This document shows positions 33,514-42,220 of a DNA stretch of 64,000 nt, piece after piece. This DNA is from Alkalimonas cellulosilytica. GTDB taxonomy: Bacteria; Pseudomonadota; Gammaproteobacteria; Enterobacterales; Alteromonadaceae. The stretch's first letter is position 1; every line of letters starts with the position of its first letter. The notes below the pieces were generated by a model that ran no database searches, had not been told where the DNA came from, and saw nothing but the letters and a program-made list of their open reading frames with translations. The position numbers and the translations under genes are program-made. The DNA lies in the NCBI RefSeq assembly GCF_036325985.1, contig NZ_JAUHLI010000002.1, forward strand, positions 1 to 64,000, given 5' to 3'.

Positions 33514-35139
33514 ATGAGTTTAGTACGCTTTTTTCCAACGGCAGCCGAGCTGCCGGCCGATTGTCCGGCACAGCATCCGCTGACCCAGCGGGACTATTTG
33601 CTCAACGGTGAGTTGCTGACATGGCCCGGTGAGCTTAGCCCGGTGTATAGTCCTGTCCAGCAACGAGTGCAGCACGACGAGGGCGAGGCATTACAACCGT
33701 TGTTGCTCGGCTATACGCCACTGCTGGATGCCGACACAGCGCTGCAAGCGTTGGATGCAGCGGTGGCAGCCTACGACTTAGGGCGCGGTGTCTGGCCACG
33801 CATGCCGGTACTGGAACGCATTCAGCATGTCGAGCAGTTTCTGACACAGATGCAGCAAAAACGCGATCAGGTGATCCAACTGCTGATGTGGGAAATCGGC
33901 AAAACCTACCCAGATGCTGCCAAAGAATTTGACCGCACCTGCGATTACATCCGCGATACCATAGTGGCGCTGAAACAGCAGGACAGAGCGGCCAGCCACT
34001 TTGTGATTGAAGAGGGGACCTTAGGCAAAATTCGCCGGGTGCCGGTGGGGGTTGCCTTGTGCATGGGGCCCTTCAATTACCCATTGAATGAAACCTTTAC
34101 TACCTTGATCCCGGCGCTGATTATGGGCAATACCGTGATCTTTAAGCCGGCCAAGTACGGTGTCTTGTTGATAGAGCCATTGCTGCAGGCCTTTCGCGAC
34201 AGCTTCCCTGCCGGGGTGATCAACGTGATTTATGGCCGGGGTCGCGATACGGTCGGTGTTTTGATGGAAAGTGGCAAGATTGACCTCTTCGCTTTTATTG
34301 GCACCAACAAAGGGGCCAGTGATCTGAAAAAAATGCACCCCAAACCGCACCGACTGCGTGCTGTGCTGGGGCTGGATGCTAAAAATCCGGCCATCGTGCT
34401 ACCGGATGCTGATCTTAACCGCACCGTGGCAGAATGCGTGGCCGGTACTTTGTCGTTTAATGGCCAGCGCTGCACCGCATTAAAAATTTTGTTTGTGCAT
34501 CAAAGCCGGGTCGATGAGTTTTTGGCGGCGCTGACCACAGCGGTTGAGCAATTGCCCCTGGGCATGCCCTGGCAGTCGGGTGTGAAAATTACTCCGTTGC
34601 CAGAGCCTGGCAAAACCGACTTTCTTCGGGCGTTGCTGGACGATGCGACCGCAAAGGGTGCAAGGGTTTGCAATGCCGACGGCGGCGAACGTATGGGTTC
34701 TTTGTTTCGGCCTGCGATTTTGTATCCGGTCAATGCCAAGATGCGGCTGTATCATGAAGAGCAGTTTGGCCCCTTGATTCCGGTGGTACCGTATCAGGAT
34801 GTGCAGCAGGCGATTGATTATGTGATTCACTCCAATTTTGGTCAGCAATTGAGCCTGTTTGGTCAGGATCCTGTCCAACTGGGAGAGCTGGTGGATCTGT
34901 TTAGCAATCAGGTGGGTCGCATCAATATCAACAGCCAGTGTCAGCGTGGACCAGACAGTTTTCCGTTCAATGGTCGTAAAGACTCGGCCGAAGGCACGCT
35001 CTCTGTGGTGGATGCGCTGCGGCAATTTTCCACCCCGACCGTGGTGGCTGCCAAGTACCAACCGGCAGATATTGAGCTGATCAAAGCCATGGTGCAGCAA
35101 CGCAGCTCGCACTTTGTCTCGACCGACTTTTTGTTTTAA
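33514..35139 (+). CDS. gapN: NADP-dependent non-phosphorylating glyceraldehyde-3-phosphate dehydrogenase-like ALDH
   Basis: 541 aa from ATG 33514, preceded by GAAGGAG; the longer frame overlaps kdgK. Aldehyde dehydrogenase fold with PVGVALCMGPFNYPLNETFT (oxyanion Asn), IMGNTVIFKPAKYG and the catalytic cysteine in SFNGQRCTALK. The usual ELGGK segment reads GLDAK here, so the canonical general-base glutamate is not at its normal place. The position after eda and kdgK supports glyceraldehyde 3-phosphate as substrate, giving 3-phosphoglycerate and NADPH. Substrate is inferred. Confidence 0.8.
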   Translation: MSLVRFFPTAAELPADCPAQHPLTQRDYLLNGELLTWPGELSPVYSPVQQRVQHDEGEALQPLLLGYTPLLDADTALQALDAAVAAYDLGRGVWPRMPVLERIQHVEQFLTQMQQKRDQVIQLLMWEIGKTYPDAAKEFDRTCDYIRDTIVALKQQDRAASHFVIEEGTLGKIRRVPVGVALCMGPFNYPLNETFTTLIPALIMGNTVIFKPAKYGVLLIEPLLQAFRDSFPAGVINVIYGRGRDTVGVLMESGKIDLFAFIGTNKGASDLKKMHPKPHRLRAVLGLDAKNPAIVLPDADLNRTVAECVAGTLSFNGQRCTALKILFVHQSRVDEFLAALTTAVEQLPLGMPWQSGVKITPLPEPGKTDFLRALLDDATAKGARVCNADGGERMGSLFRPAILYPVNAKMRLYHEEQFGPLIPVVPYQDVQQAIDYVIHSNFGQQLSLFGQDPVQLGELVDLFSNQVGRININSQCQRGPDSFPFNGRKDSAEGTLSVVDALRQFSTPTVVAAKYQPADIELIKAMVQQRSSHFVSTDFLF

Positions 35140-35256
35140 TCATCCGTGACGGGGGATGCTGCTTGCTCCCCCCGATAGATGGCATGGCGATGTCCCGCAA
35201 AATCTGGTACTTATAACAGCCTGGAGTCGTACCCATGTCGTTAAGGCGGACTGACC

Positions 35257-38073
35257 ATGCCACTTCCTGCTGATTTTTTGTACGCTGTACAAGCGCTGAT
35301 CCCATCCGAGCGGTTGATTGATGAACCGCTGCGTACTCTGGCCTATGGCACCGATGCCAGCTTTTATCGTTTGATCCCACAGTTGGTCATTAAGGTGGAA
35401 TCGGAGTCGGAGGTGGTGGCTATACTGCAGCATGCCAGCCGGCTGAAAGTTGCGGTGACTTTTCGGGCGGCCGGTACCAGTTTATCCGGCCAGGCCATTA
35501 CCGACTCGGTGTTGCTGCTGCTTGGACGCAACTGGCAACAGCGTGAGGTACTGGCAGATGGCAAGGCCATCCGGTTGCAACCCGGCGTGATTGGCAGCCA
35601 TGCCAACCAGTTGCTGGCACCACTGGCCCGTAAAATCGGCCCGGATCCGGCCTCGATCAATGCCTGCAAAGTCGGTGGTATTGTGGCCAACAATGCCAGC
35701 GGTATGTGCTGTGGCACCACCCAGAACAGTTACCAGACCCTGGCCGCGATGCGGCTGGTGCTGGCTGATGGTACTGTGTTGGATACGGCCGACAGCGCAT
35801 CGGTCGCTAACTTTCGGCAGCAACAAGCAGCATTGCTGCAACAGTTAAAGCAATTGTCCGCCAGTGCCCGTGCCAACCAGGCACTGGCTTCTAAAATTCG
35901 TCACAAATACCGGCTGAAAAATACCACTGGTTTGTCGCTCAATGCGCTGCTGGATTTTGACGATCCCATCGATATGCTCAGCCATCTAATGGTCGGCTCC
36001 GAAGGCACCCTGGGCTTTATCAGCTCGGTCACCCTGAGTACCGTGCCTGATTACCCGCATAAAGCCACGGCTTTGTTGGTGTTTTGGGATGTGCAAAGCT
36101 GTTGTCAGGCCGTGACTGTACTGAAACAACAAGCAGTCTCCGCGGTGGAATTGCTCGATCGGCGCAGCCTGCGTGCGGTGGAGCAACAAGCTGGCATGCC
36201 GGCCTGGGTCGCAGGGCTCTCAGACCATGCCTGTGCCTTATTGATTGAAAGCCGTGCTGAGCAGGCCGATGTGCTCGAGCAGCAACTGACCGACATCCGG
36301 CAGGCACTCAGTCCTTTTGCGCTGGAGCAGCAGGTCGACTTTAGCACCGATCCTAAGGTCTATCAGCAGCTGTGGGCTATTCGCAAAGGCACTTTTCCGG
36401 CGGTCGGGGCGGTACGGCCGGTTGGCAGCACCGTCATTATCGAGGATGTCACTTTTCCGTTGGAGCTCCTGGCCGAAGGGGTGCAGCAATTGCTGCAGCT
36501 GTTTGAGCGTTATCAGTACCACGAGGCCATTATTTTTGGCCATGCGCTCGAGGGCAATCTGCATTTTGTCTTTACCCAGCGCTTTGATAGTCCTGAGGAA
36601 GTGGCGCGCTACGAAGCCTTTATGCGCGATGTCGCCGAGCTGGTGGCGGTGCGCTGTGGTGGCTCGCTGAAAGCCGAACATGGTACCGGCCGCAATATGG
36701 CACCTTTTGTCGCGTTGGAATGGGGTGAGGACGCCTACCAGTTGATGTGGCAGATCAAGCATTTGCTGGACCCACAAGGCATTTTAAACCCCGATGTGGT
36801 GTTAAGCCTGGACCCAGAGATCCATCTGAAACATTTGAAACCTTTACCGGAAGCTGATCCTTTGGTCGATCGCTGCATCGAGTGCGGCTTTTGTGAGCCG
36901 GTCTGCCCATCCAATGCGCTGACCCTGACACCGCGTCAGCGCATCGTGGTGCAGCGCGAAATCAAGCGGCTTAGCCGTGAAGAGCCAACAAGCCCGCGTC
37001 TTGCACTGTTGCGTGATGACTATCAGTACCAGGGCGATCAAACTTGTACCGCCTGTGGCTTTTGTGAAAGCGCTTGCCCGGTGGGCATCAATACCGGCGA
37101 TCTGACCAATCAGCTGCGCAGCCAGGCCGCAAAGCCCAGCAAGCTGGCCAGATTGGCTGCCAACCATTTTGCCGGGGTGAGCCGGCTGGCTCGCATTGGG
37201 CTTCGGCTGCAGCAAAGTGGCCGCGCTGTGCTCGGTGCTGCTGTGATGCAACGGCTCAGTAATGCTTTGCACCGGTTATCAGGAAAACGCTTACCGCTAT
37301 GGTATCCGGCGATGCCAGGCGTCCCTCGCAACAAAGCGAATTCGGTGGCTGATGAGCAGCTGACACCTGTAGTGTATTTCGCCGCTTGTGGCAGCCGGGT
37401 GATGGGGCCGGCTGCCGGAGACCGCGATCAGCGCTCCTTACAGGAAGTCACTGCCGCGGTACTGGCCAAAGCCGGTTACCGGCTGGTTTACCCGGAAGGC
37501 ATCGAGGCGCTGTGCTGCGGCATGGCGTTTCAATCCAAGGGGCAGCTGAAGCTGGCCCAGCAAAAAGCCACCGAGGTGGCAGCGGCGCTCAGAGCAGCCA
37601 GCAATGACGGTGAACTCGCAATTTATTGCGATACCAGCCCCTGCAGCCTGACCTTACAACAACAGCTGCCGGCGGATTTGCCGCTGTGGGACAGCATCGA
37701 CTTTTTGCACGACAAGGTGTTGCCAAAGTTATCACTTACACCGCAGCAGGAGCCGGTGGCACTGCATCTGACCTGCAGCGCCGCACGACTAAAACAACAG
37801 GATAAACTCAACGCCCTGGTACAGGCCTGCAGCCGCCAGCCGGTGCAACCGCTGGGCATTCACTGCTGTGGTTTTGCCGGCGATAAGGGCTTGTTGCTGC
37901 CTGAACTCAATGCTTCTGCGCTGCACGGGCTGCGTCAGCAGGTACAGGGCTGTTGCCAGGGGGTGTCTTCCAGCCGCACCTGTGAAATCGGTTTAAGCCA
38001 GCACAGCGGCATTGAGTACCGTCATCTGGTGTATCTGCTGGCTGAGCGCCTTAAGGCTGCCGAAAAAATTTAA
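35257..38073 (+). CDS. FAD-linked, Fe-S D-lactate dehydrogenase (Dld-II type)
   Basis: 938 aa. N-terminal FAD-binding PCMH domain (VTFRAAGTSLSGQAITDSV, KVGGIVANNASGMCCG), FAD-oxidase C domain (VGSEGTLGFI, IFGHALEGNLHFVF, KAEHGTGRNMAPFVALEWG), two 4Fe-4S motifs starting at Cys540 (CIECGFCEPVCP) and Cys597 (CTACGFCESACP), then a cysteine-rich CCG-type domain (ACGSRVMG, CCGMAF, CCGFAGDKG). This is the architecture of Shewanella Dld-II, a quinone-reducing D-lactate dehydrogenase at the inner membrane. Its link to galacturonate use is unclear; it lies 117 bp after the GapN gene with no terminator with a T-run between. Confidence 0.88.
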   Translation: MPLPADFLYAVQALIPSERLIDEPLRTLAYGTDASFYRLIPQLVIKVESESEVVAILQHASRLKVAVTFRAAGTSLSGQAITDSVLLLLGRNWQQREVLADGKAIRLQPGVIGSHANQLLAPLARKIGPDPASINACKVGGIVANNASGMCCGTTQNSYQTLAAMRLVLADGTVLDTADSASVANFRQQQAALLQQLKQLSASARANQALASKIRHKYRLKNTTGLSLNALLDFDDPIDMLSHLMVGSEGTLGFISSVTLSTVPDYPHKATALLVFWDVQSCCQAVTVLKQQAVSAVELLDRRSLRAVEQQAGMPAWVAGLSDHACALLIESRAEQADVLEQQLTDIRQALSPFALEQQVDFSTDPKVYQQLWAIRKGTFPAVGAVRPVGSTVIIEDVTFPLELLAEGVQQLLQLFERYQYHEAIIFGHALEGNLHFVFTQRFDSPEEVARYEAFMRDVAELVAVRCGGSLKAEHGTGRNMAPFVALEWGEDAYQLMWQIKHLLDPQGILNPDVVLSLDPEIHLKHLKPLPEADPLVDRCIECGFCEPVCPSNALTLTPRQRIVVQREIKRLSREEPTSPRLALLRDDYQYQGDQTCTACGFCESACPVGINTGDLTNQLRSQAAKPSKLARLAANHFAGVSRLARIGLRLQQSGRAVLGAAVMQRLSNALHRLSGKRLPLWYPAMPGVPRNKANSVADEQLTPVVYFAACGSRVMGPAAGDRDQRSLQEVTAAVLAKAGYRLVYPEGIEALCCGMAFQSKGQLKLAQQKATEVAAALRAASNDGELAIYCDTSPCSLTLQQQLPADLPLWDSIDFLHDKVLPKLSLTPQQEPVALHLTCSAARLKQQDKLNALVQACSRQPVQPLGIHCCGFAGDKGLLLPELNASALHGLRQQVQGCCQGVSSSRTCEIGLSQHSGIEYRHLVYLLAERLKAAEKI

Positions 38074-38082
38074 ATCAGTATC

Positions 38083-38111
38083 CTTGAATCCTGTAAGGGC
38101 AATCCCCATTA
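38083..38111 (+). promoter_or_regulatory. Sigma-32 promoter of dnaK-dnaJ
   Basis: CTTGAA (38083-38088), 15-bp spacer, CCCCATTA (38104-38111), 49 bp upstream of the dnaK ATG. No CIRCE element is present. Confidence 0.8.
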
Positions 38112-38160
38112 AGTTGCTAACACGAAATTATCTGTTCTGAATTAGATTTGGAGAGCCGTT

Positions 38161-40068
38161 ATGGGTAGAATTATTGGTATCGACTTGGGTACAACCAACT
38201 CTTGTGTTGCTGTATTAGACGGCGACAAACCACGCGTGATTGAAAATGCCGAAGGCACCCGCACTACGCCTTCCATCATCGCGTACACCGATGATGGTGA
38301 GACTTTGGTCGGTCAGCCAGCCAAGCGTCAGGCGGTCACCAACCCGCAAAACACTTTATTTGCTATCAAGCGTCTGATTGGTCGTCGTTTTGAAGACGAA
38401 GAAGTGCAGCGCGATGTCAACATCATGCCATTCAAAATTGTCAAAGCCGACAATGGCGATGCCTGGGTGGAAGTCAAAGGCAAAAAAATGGCAGCGCCGC
38501 AGATTTCTGCTGAAGTGCTGAAAAAGATGAAGAAAACCGCCGAGGATTTCTTGGGCGAAGCGGTGACCGAAGCCGTTATTACTGTCCCTGCTTACTTTAA
38601 TGATGCCCAGCGTCAGGCCACCAAAGATGCCGGCCGTATTGCAGGCCTTGATGTAAAACGGATCATCAACGAGCCAACGGCAGCAGCACTGGCGTATGGC
38701 ATGGACAAAAAGAAAGGTGACGCCAAAATCGCGGTCTATGACTTAGGTGGTGGTACCTTTGATATTTCCATCATCGAAATCGACGATGTCGATGGCGAGC
38801 AAACTTTTGAAGTACTGGCCACCAATGGGGACACTCACTTAGGTGGTGAAGACTTCGACAACCGCTTGATCAACTATCTGGTGGATGAGTTCAAAAAAGA
38901 ACAGGGCATTGATCTGCGCAATGACCCACTGGCGATGCAGCGCTTAAAAGAGTCGGCCGAGAAAGCGAAAATTGAGCTGTCTTCTGCCTCTCAGACTGAA
39001 GTGAACCTGCCGTACATCACGGCCGATGCTTCTGGTCCTAAGCACCTGAACATCAAGGTCACCCGCGCCAAGCTGGAATCGCTGGTAGAAGACTTGATCA
39101 AGCGCACGCTGGATCCTTTGAAAGTAGCGCTGAACGATGCGGACTTGAGTGTCGGTGACATCGACGAAATCATTCTGGTCGGTGGTCAAACCCGGATGCC
39201 AAAAGTGCAGCAGGCGGTGACCGAATTCTTCGGCAAAGAGCCACGCAAAGATGTCAACCCTGATGAAGCTGTTGCGGTGGGTGCTGCGGTGCAGGGCGCT
39301 GTGTTGTCAGGCGATGTCAAAGACGTGCTGCTGCTGGACGTTACCCCACTGTCACTGGGTATTGAAACCATGGGCGGTGTGATGACCAGCCTGATTGAGA
39401 AAAACACCACCATTCCGACTAAGAAGTCGCAGGTGTTTTCCACGGCAGAAGACAATCAGTCGGCAGTAACGATTCATGTGCTGCAGGGCGAGCGTAAGCG
39501 CTCAGCCGACAACAAGTCGCTAGGGCAGTTTAACCTGGAAGGCATCCGTGCCGGTCGTCGTGGCGAGCCGCAAATTGAAGTCACCTTCGATCTGGATGCG
39601 GATGGTATCCTGCATGTGTCGGCCAAAGACAAAGACACCGGCAAAGAGCAGAAGATCACCATCAAGTCGTCTTCTGGTCTAAGCGATGACGAAATCCAGG
39701 CCATGGTGCGCGATGCCGAAGCCCATGCCGAGGAAGATAAAAAATTTGAAGAGCTGGTGCAAACCCGTAACCAGGCTGATGCATTGGTGCACGGTACCCG
39801 CAAGCAGCTGGAAGAAGCCGGCAGCGATTTGGCAACCAACGATAAGGAAGCCATTGAAGCGGCGATCAGCGAGCTGGAAACGGCCATCAAAGGCAACGAC
39901 AAGGCGGATATTGAAGCCAAGTCCGAAGCTCTGATGCAGGCAGCGCAGAAACTGATGGAAGCGGCGCAGCAAAAAGCTCAGCAAGGTGGTGATGCCGGTG
40001 CTACAGATGCTGGTGCAGCCGACGACGTGGTCGATGCTGAGTTCGAAGAAGTCAAAGACGACAAGTAA
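38161..40068 (+). CDS. dnaK: Chaperone DnaK (Hsp70)
   Basis: 635 aa. N-terminal ATPase domain beginning MGRIIGIDLGTTNSCVAVLDG (phosphate loop 1), with VPAYFNDAQRQATKDAG, YDLGGGTFDISI and ILVGGQTRMPKVQ; linker DVLLLDVTPLSLG; substrate-binding domain; and a helical lid ending in an Ala/Gly/Gln-rich stretch and the EFEEVKDDK tail. It folds and rescues proteins with DnaJ and GrpE. A sigma-32 promoter lies upstream; dnaJ follows after 56 bp. Confidence 0.98.
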   Translation: MGRIIGIDLGTTNSCVAVLDGDKPRVIENAEGTRTTPSIIAYTDDGETLVGQPAKRQAVTNPQNTLFAIKRLIGRRFEDEEVQRDVNIMPFKIVKADNGDAWVEVKGKKMAAPQISAEVLKKMKKTAEDFLGEAVTEAVITVPAYFNDAQRQATKDAGRIAGLDVKRIINEPTAAALAYGMDKKKGDAKIAVYDLGGGTFDISIIEIDDVDGEQTFEVLATNGDTHLGGEDFDNRLINYLVDEFKKEQGIDLRNDPLAMQRLKESAEKAKIELSSASQTEVNLPYITADASGPKHLNIKVTRAKLESLVEDLIKRTLDPLKVALNDADLSVGDIDEIILVGGQTRMPKVQQAVTEFFGKEPRKDVNPDEAVAVGAAVQGAVLSGDVKDVLLLDVTPLSLGIETMGGVMTSLIEKNTTIPTKKSQVFSTAEDNQSAVTIHVLQGERKRSADNKSLGQFNLEGIRAGRRGEPQIEVTFDLDADGILHVSAKDKDTGKEQKITIKSSSGLSDDEIQAMVRDAEAHAEEDKKFEELVQTRNQADALVHGTRKQLEEAGSDLATNDKEAIEAAISELETAIKGNDKADIEAKSEALMQAAQKLMEAAQQKAQQGGDAGATDAGAADDVVDAEFEEVKDDK

Positions 40069-40124
40069 TGTTCCACCCGGGCTGCGCTCTGGCGCAGCCC
40101 ACTTACATAAGTTAGCCCGTATCT

Positions 40125-41258
40125 ATGTCAAAGCGTGACTATTATGAAGTACTGGGCGTCGAGAAAGGCGCCGATGTCAAAGACATCAAGAAGGCCTACA
40201 AACGTCTGGCGATGAAGTATCACCCGGACAGAACCAAAGGCGACAAGGATCTTGAAGTGAAATTCAAGGAAATCCAGGAAGCCCATGAAGTTCTGACGGA
40301 TGAGCAAAAGCGTGCGGCCTACGATCGCTATGGTCACGACGGCGTGGATCCAAGCCGTGGTGCCGGTGGCTTTGGTGGCAATGCCGACTTTGGCGATATC
40401 TTCGGCGATGTGTTTGGCGATATTTTCGGTGGCGGTGGCCGTCGCGGTCAGTCGCGGGCGCAGCGTGGCTCCGATCTGCGCTACAACCTGGAACTGAGCC
40501 TGGAAGATGCTGTTCGTGGCAAATCGGTCGATATCAAGGTGCCGACCTGGGTAACTTGCGACAGCTGCGATGGCAGTGGTGCCAAAAAAGGCACATCAGC
40601 CAAGACCTGCCCAACCTGTCATGGCGCCGGTCAGGTCACGATGCGGCAGGGCTTTTTTGCCGTACAGCAAACTTGCCCGACCTGTCATGGCCGCGGTAAA
40701 ATTATCCCGGACCCATGCAGCAAATGTCATGGCGAAGGCCGGGTTGAGAAAACCAAAACCCTGTCGGTCAAAATTCCGGCCGGTGTTGACACCGGCGATC
40801 GTATTCGTTTAAGTGGCGAAGGCGAAGCGGGCATGCATGGTGCACCGGCAGGCGATCTGTATGTGCAGGTGCATGTCAAAGAACATCCCATCTTTGTGCG
40901 TGATGGCAACAACCTGTACTGCGATGTGCCGATTAGCTTTGCGACGGCGGCGCTCGGTGGCGAAATCGCCGTGCCGACCCTGGATGGCCGGGTCAAGCTG
41001 AAAATCCCGGCTGAGACTCAAACCGAGAAGATGTTCCGTTTACGCGGCAAAGGCGTGCAGTCGGTGCGTGGTGGCGGTGTTGGCGACCTGGTATGCAAGG
41101 TGGTGATTGAAACCCCGGTCAATCTGAGCGAGCAGCAAAAAGAGCTGTTGCGTCAACTGGATGCGACCATGGCGGGTGACAGCGAAGCCAAGCACAGGCC
41201 TAAGTCCAAAGGCTTTTTCGATGGCGTGAAAAAGTTTTTTGATGATTTGACCAGTTAG
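40125..41258 (+). CDS. dnaJ: Co-chaperone DnaJ (Hsp40)
   Basis: 377 aa. J domain with YYEVLGVEKGADVKDIKKAY and the HPD motif (residues about 33-35), a Gly/Phe-rich linker (about 75-115), four zinc-binding CxxCxGxG repeats (CDSCDGSG, CPTCHGAG, CPTCHGRG, CSKCHGEG, about 145-215) and C-terminal client-binding domains. It stimulates DnaK ATPase and delivers substrates. It is co-transcribed with dnaK and followed by a strong terminator. Confidence 0.98.
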   Translation: MSKRDYYEVLGVEKGADVKDIKKAYKRLAMKYHPDRTKGDKDLEVKFKEIQEAHEVLTDEQKRAAYDRYGHDGVDPSRGAGGFGGNADFGDIFGDVFGDIFGGGGRRGQSRAQRGSDLRYNLELSLEDAVRGKSVDIKVPTWVTCDSCDGSGAKKGTSAKTCPTCHGAGQVTMRQGFFAVQQTCPTCHGRGKIIPDPCSKCHGEGRVEKTKTLSVKIPAGVDTGDRIRLSGEGEAGMHGAPAGDLYVQVHVKEHPIFVRDGNNLYCDVPISFATAALGGEIAVPTLDGRVKLKIPAETQTEKMFRLRGKGVQSVRGGGVGDLVCKVVIETPVNLSEQQKELLRQLDATMAGDSEAKHRPKSKGFFDGVKKFFDDLTS

Positions 41259-41283
41259 CACCAGCTCCGTTAATCGTTTAAAT

Positions 41284-41328
41284 AAAACCGCAGCCCCAGA
41301 CCGCAGCCAAAGTGCTGCGGTTTTTTTT
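41284..41328 (+). terminator. Intrinsic terminator of dnaKJ
   Basis: AAAACCGCAG (41284-41293) pairs with CTGCGGTTTT (41315-41324), followed by more T. A second CCGCAG at 41301 offers an alternative stem. Confidence 0.8.
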
Positions 41329-41392
41329 ATCGTTGGTGTTCCTGCCAGCCTCAGATACAATAAAAGCAGTGATTTATTACAGGGATATCCAT

Positions 41393-42208
41393 ATGCGTAA
41401 GTTCTTCCTGACCGCCATCGTGGCGGTATTGATTTTAGCGGCTTGTGCTCAGTCACCGACCGGCCGCCGGCAAATTATGCTGTTTAACGAAAGTCAGCTC
41501 AGTGGCATGGGGGCGCAAACCTTTGAGGCGATGAAAGAAGAGCTGACCATCTCAGACAACCGTCAAACGCAGCGCTATGTGCAGTGCATTGCCGATGCTT
41601 TGCTGAAAGTGACGCCAGAGCAATACATGGGCAACGAGTGGGAAGTGGTGGTGTTTGCCGATGATCAGGTCAATGCTTTTGCGCTGCCTGGGGGTAAAAT
41701 TGGTGTCTACACGGGCTTGCTGAAAGTCGCCGAGAATCAACATCAATTGGCGGCGGTGATGGGCCATGAAATTGGCCATGTGATGGCAGGGCACGCAAAT
41801 GAGCGGTTATCGCGCAGTCAACTGGTGCAAACCGGACTGGCTCTGACCGATGCGGCGACCCGTGCTGCTAATGTCCGTTTTCAGCAGGAGATGATGGCCG
41901 GCCTTGGCTTAGGCTCTCAGGTCGGTTTGTTGCTGCCTTTTAGCCGCGAGCATGAAAGTGAAGCCGATATTATCGGGCTGGATCTGATGGCGCAGGCAGG
42001 CTTTAACCCAGAGCAGGCGGTCGATTTATGGCGTAATATGGCCGCCGCCAGTGGTGGTCAGCGTAGCCCGGAACTGTTGTCCAGTCACCCGGTACCAGAA
42101 AACCGTATCCGGGCGCTGCAACAACGGATGCCGCAAGCGCTAGCGACTTACCAGCAGCGCCGGGCTCAGGGCAACCTGCCCAATTGTGGCAGCCCGGGTC
42201 CGCTGTAA
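41393..42208 (+). CDS. M48-family zinc metallopeptidase, lipoprotein
   Basis: 271 aa from ATG 41393 (MRKFFLTAIVAVLILAAC), chosen for the lipoprotein signal with lipobox LAAC; the frame extends upstream. Conserved TGRRQIMLF, the HExxH zinc site in GHEIGHVMAGHANER (about 135) and the third ligand in REHESEADIIGLDLM. LSSHPVPENRI near the end is typical of LoiP/YcaL-type periplasmic proteases that act in outer-membrane quality control. Its place next to dnaKJ suggests a stress link, which is inference. Confidence 0.92.
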   Translation: MRKFFLTAIVAVLILAACAQSPTGRRQIMLFNESQLSGMGAQTFEAMKEELTISDNRQTQRYVQCIADALLKVTPEQYMGNEWEVVVFADDQVNAFALPGGKIGVYTGLLKVAENQHQLAAVMGHEIGHVMAGHANERLSRSQLVQTGLALTDAATRAANVRFQQEMMAGLGLGSQVGLLLPFSREHESEADIIGLDLMAQAGFNPEQAVDLWRNMAAASGGQRSPELLSSHPVPENRIRALQQRMPQALATYQQRRAQGNLPNCGSPGPL

Positions 42209-42220
42209 TACTCTGCCTGT

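Noticed and set aside
35151..35173. Hairpin GGGGGA / TCCCCC between the GapN and D-lactate dehydrogenase genes as a terminator
   Set aside because: No T-run follows on either strand, so it is not scored as a terminator.
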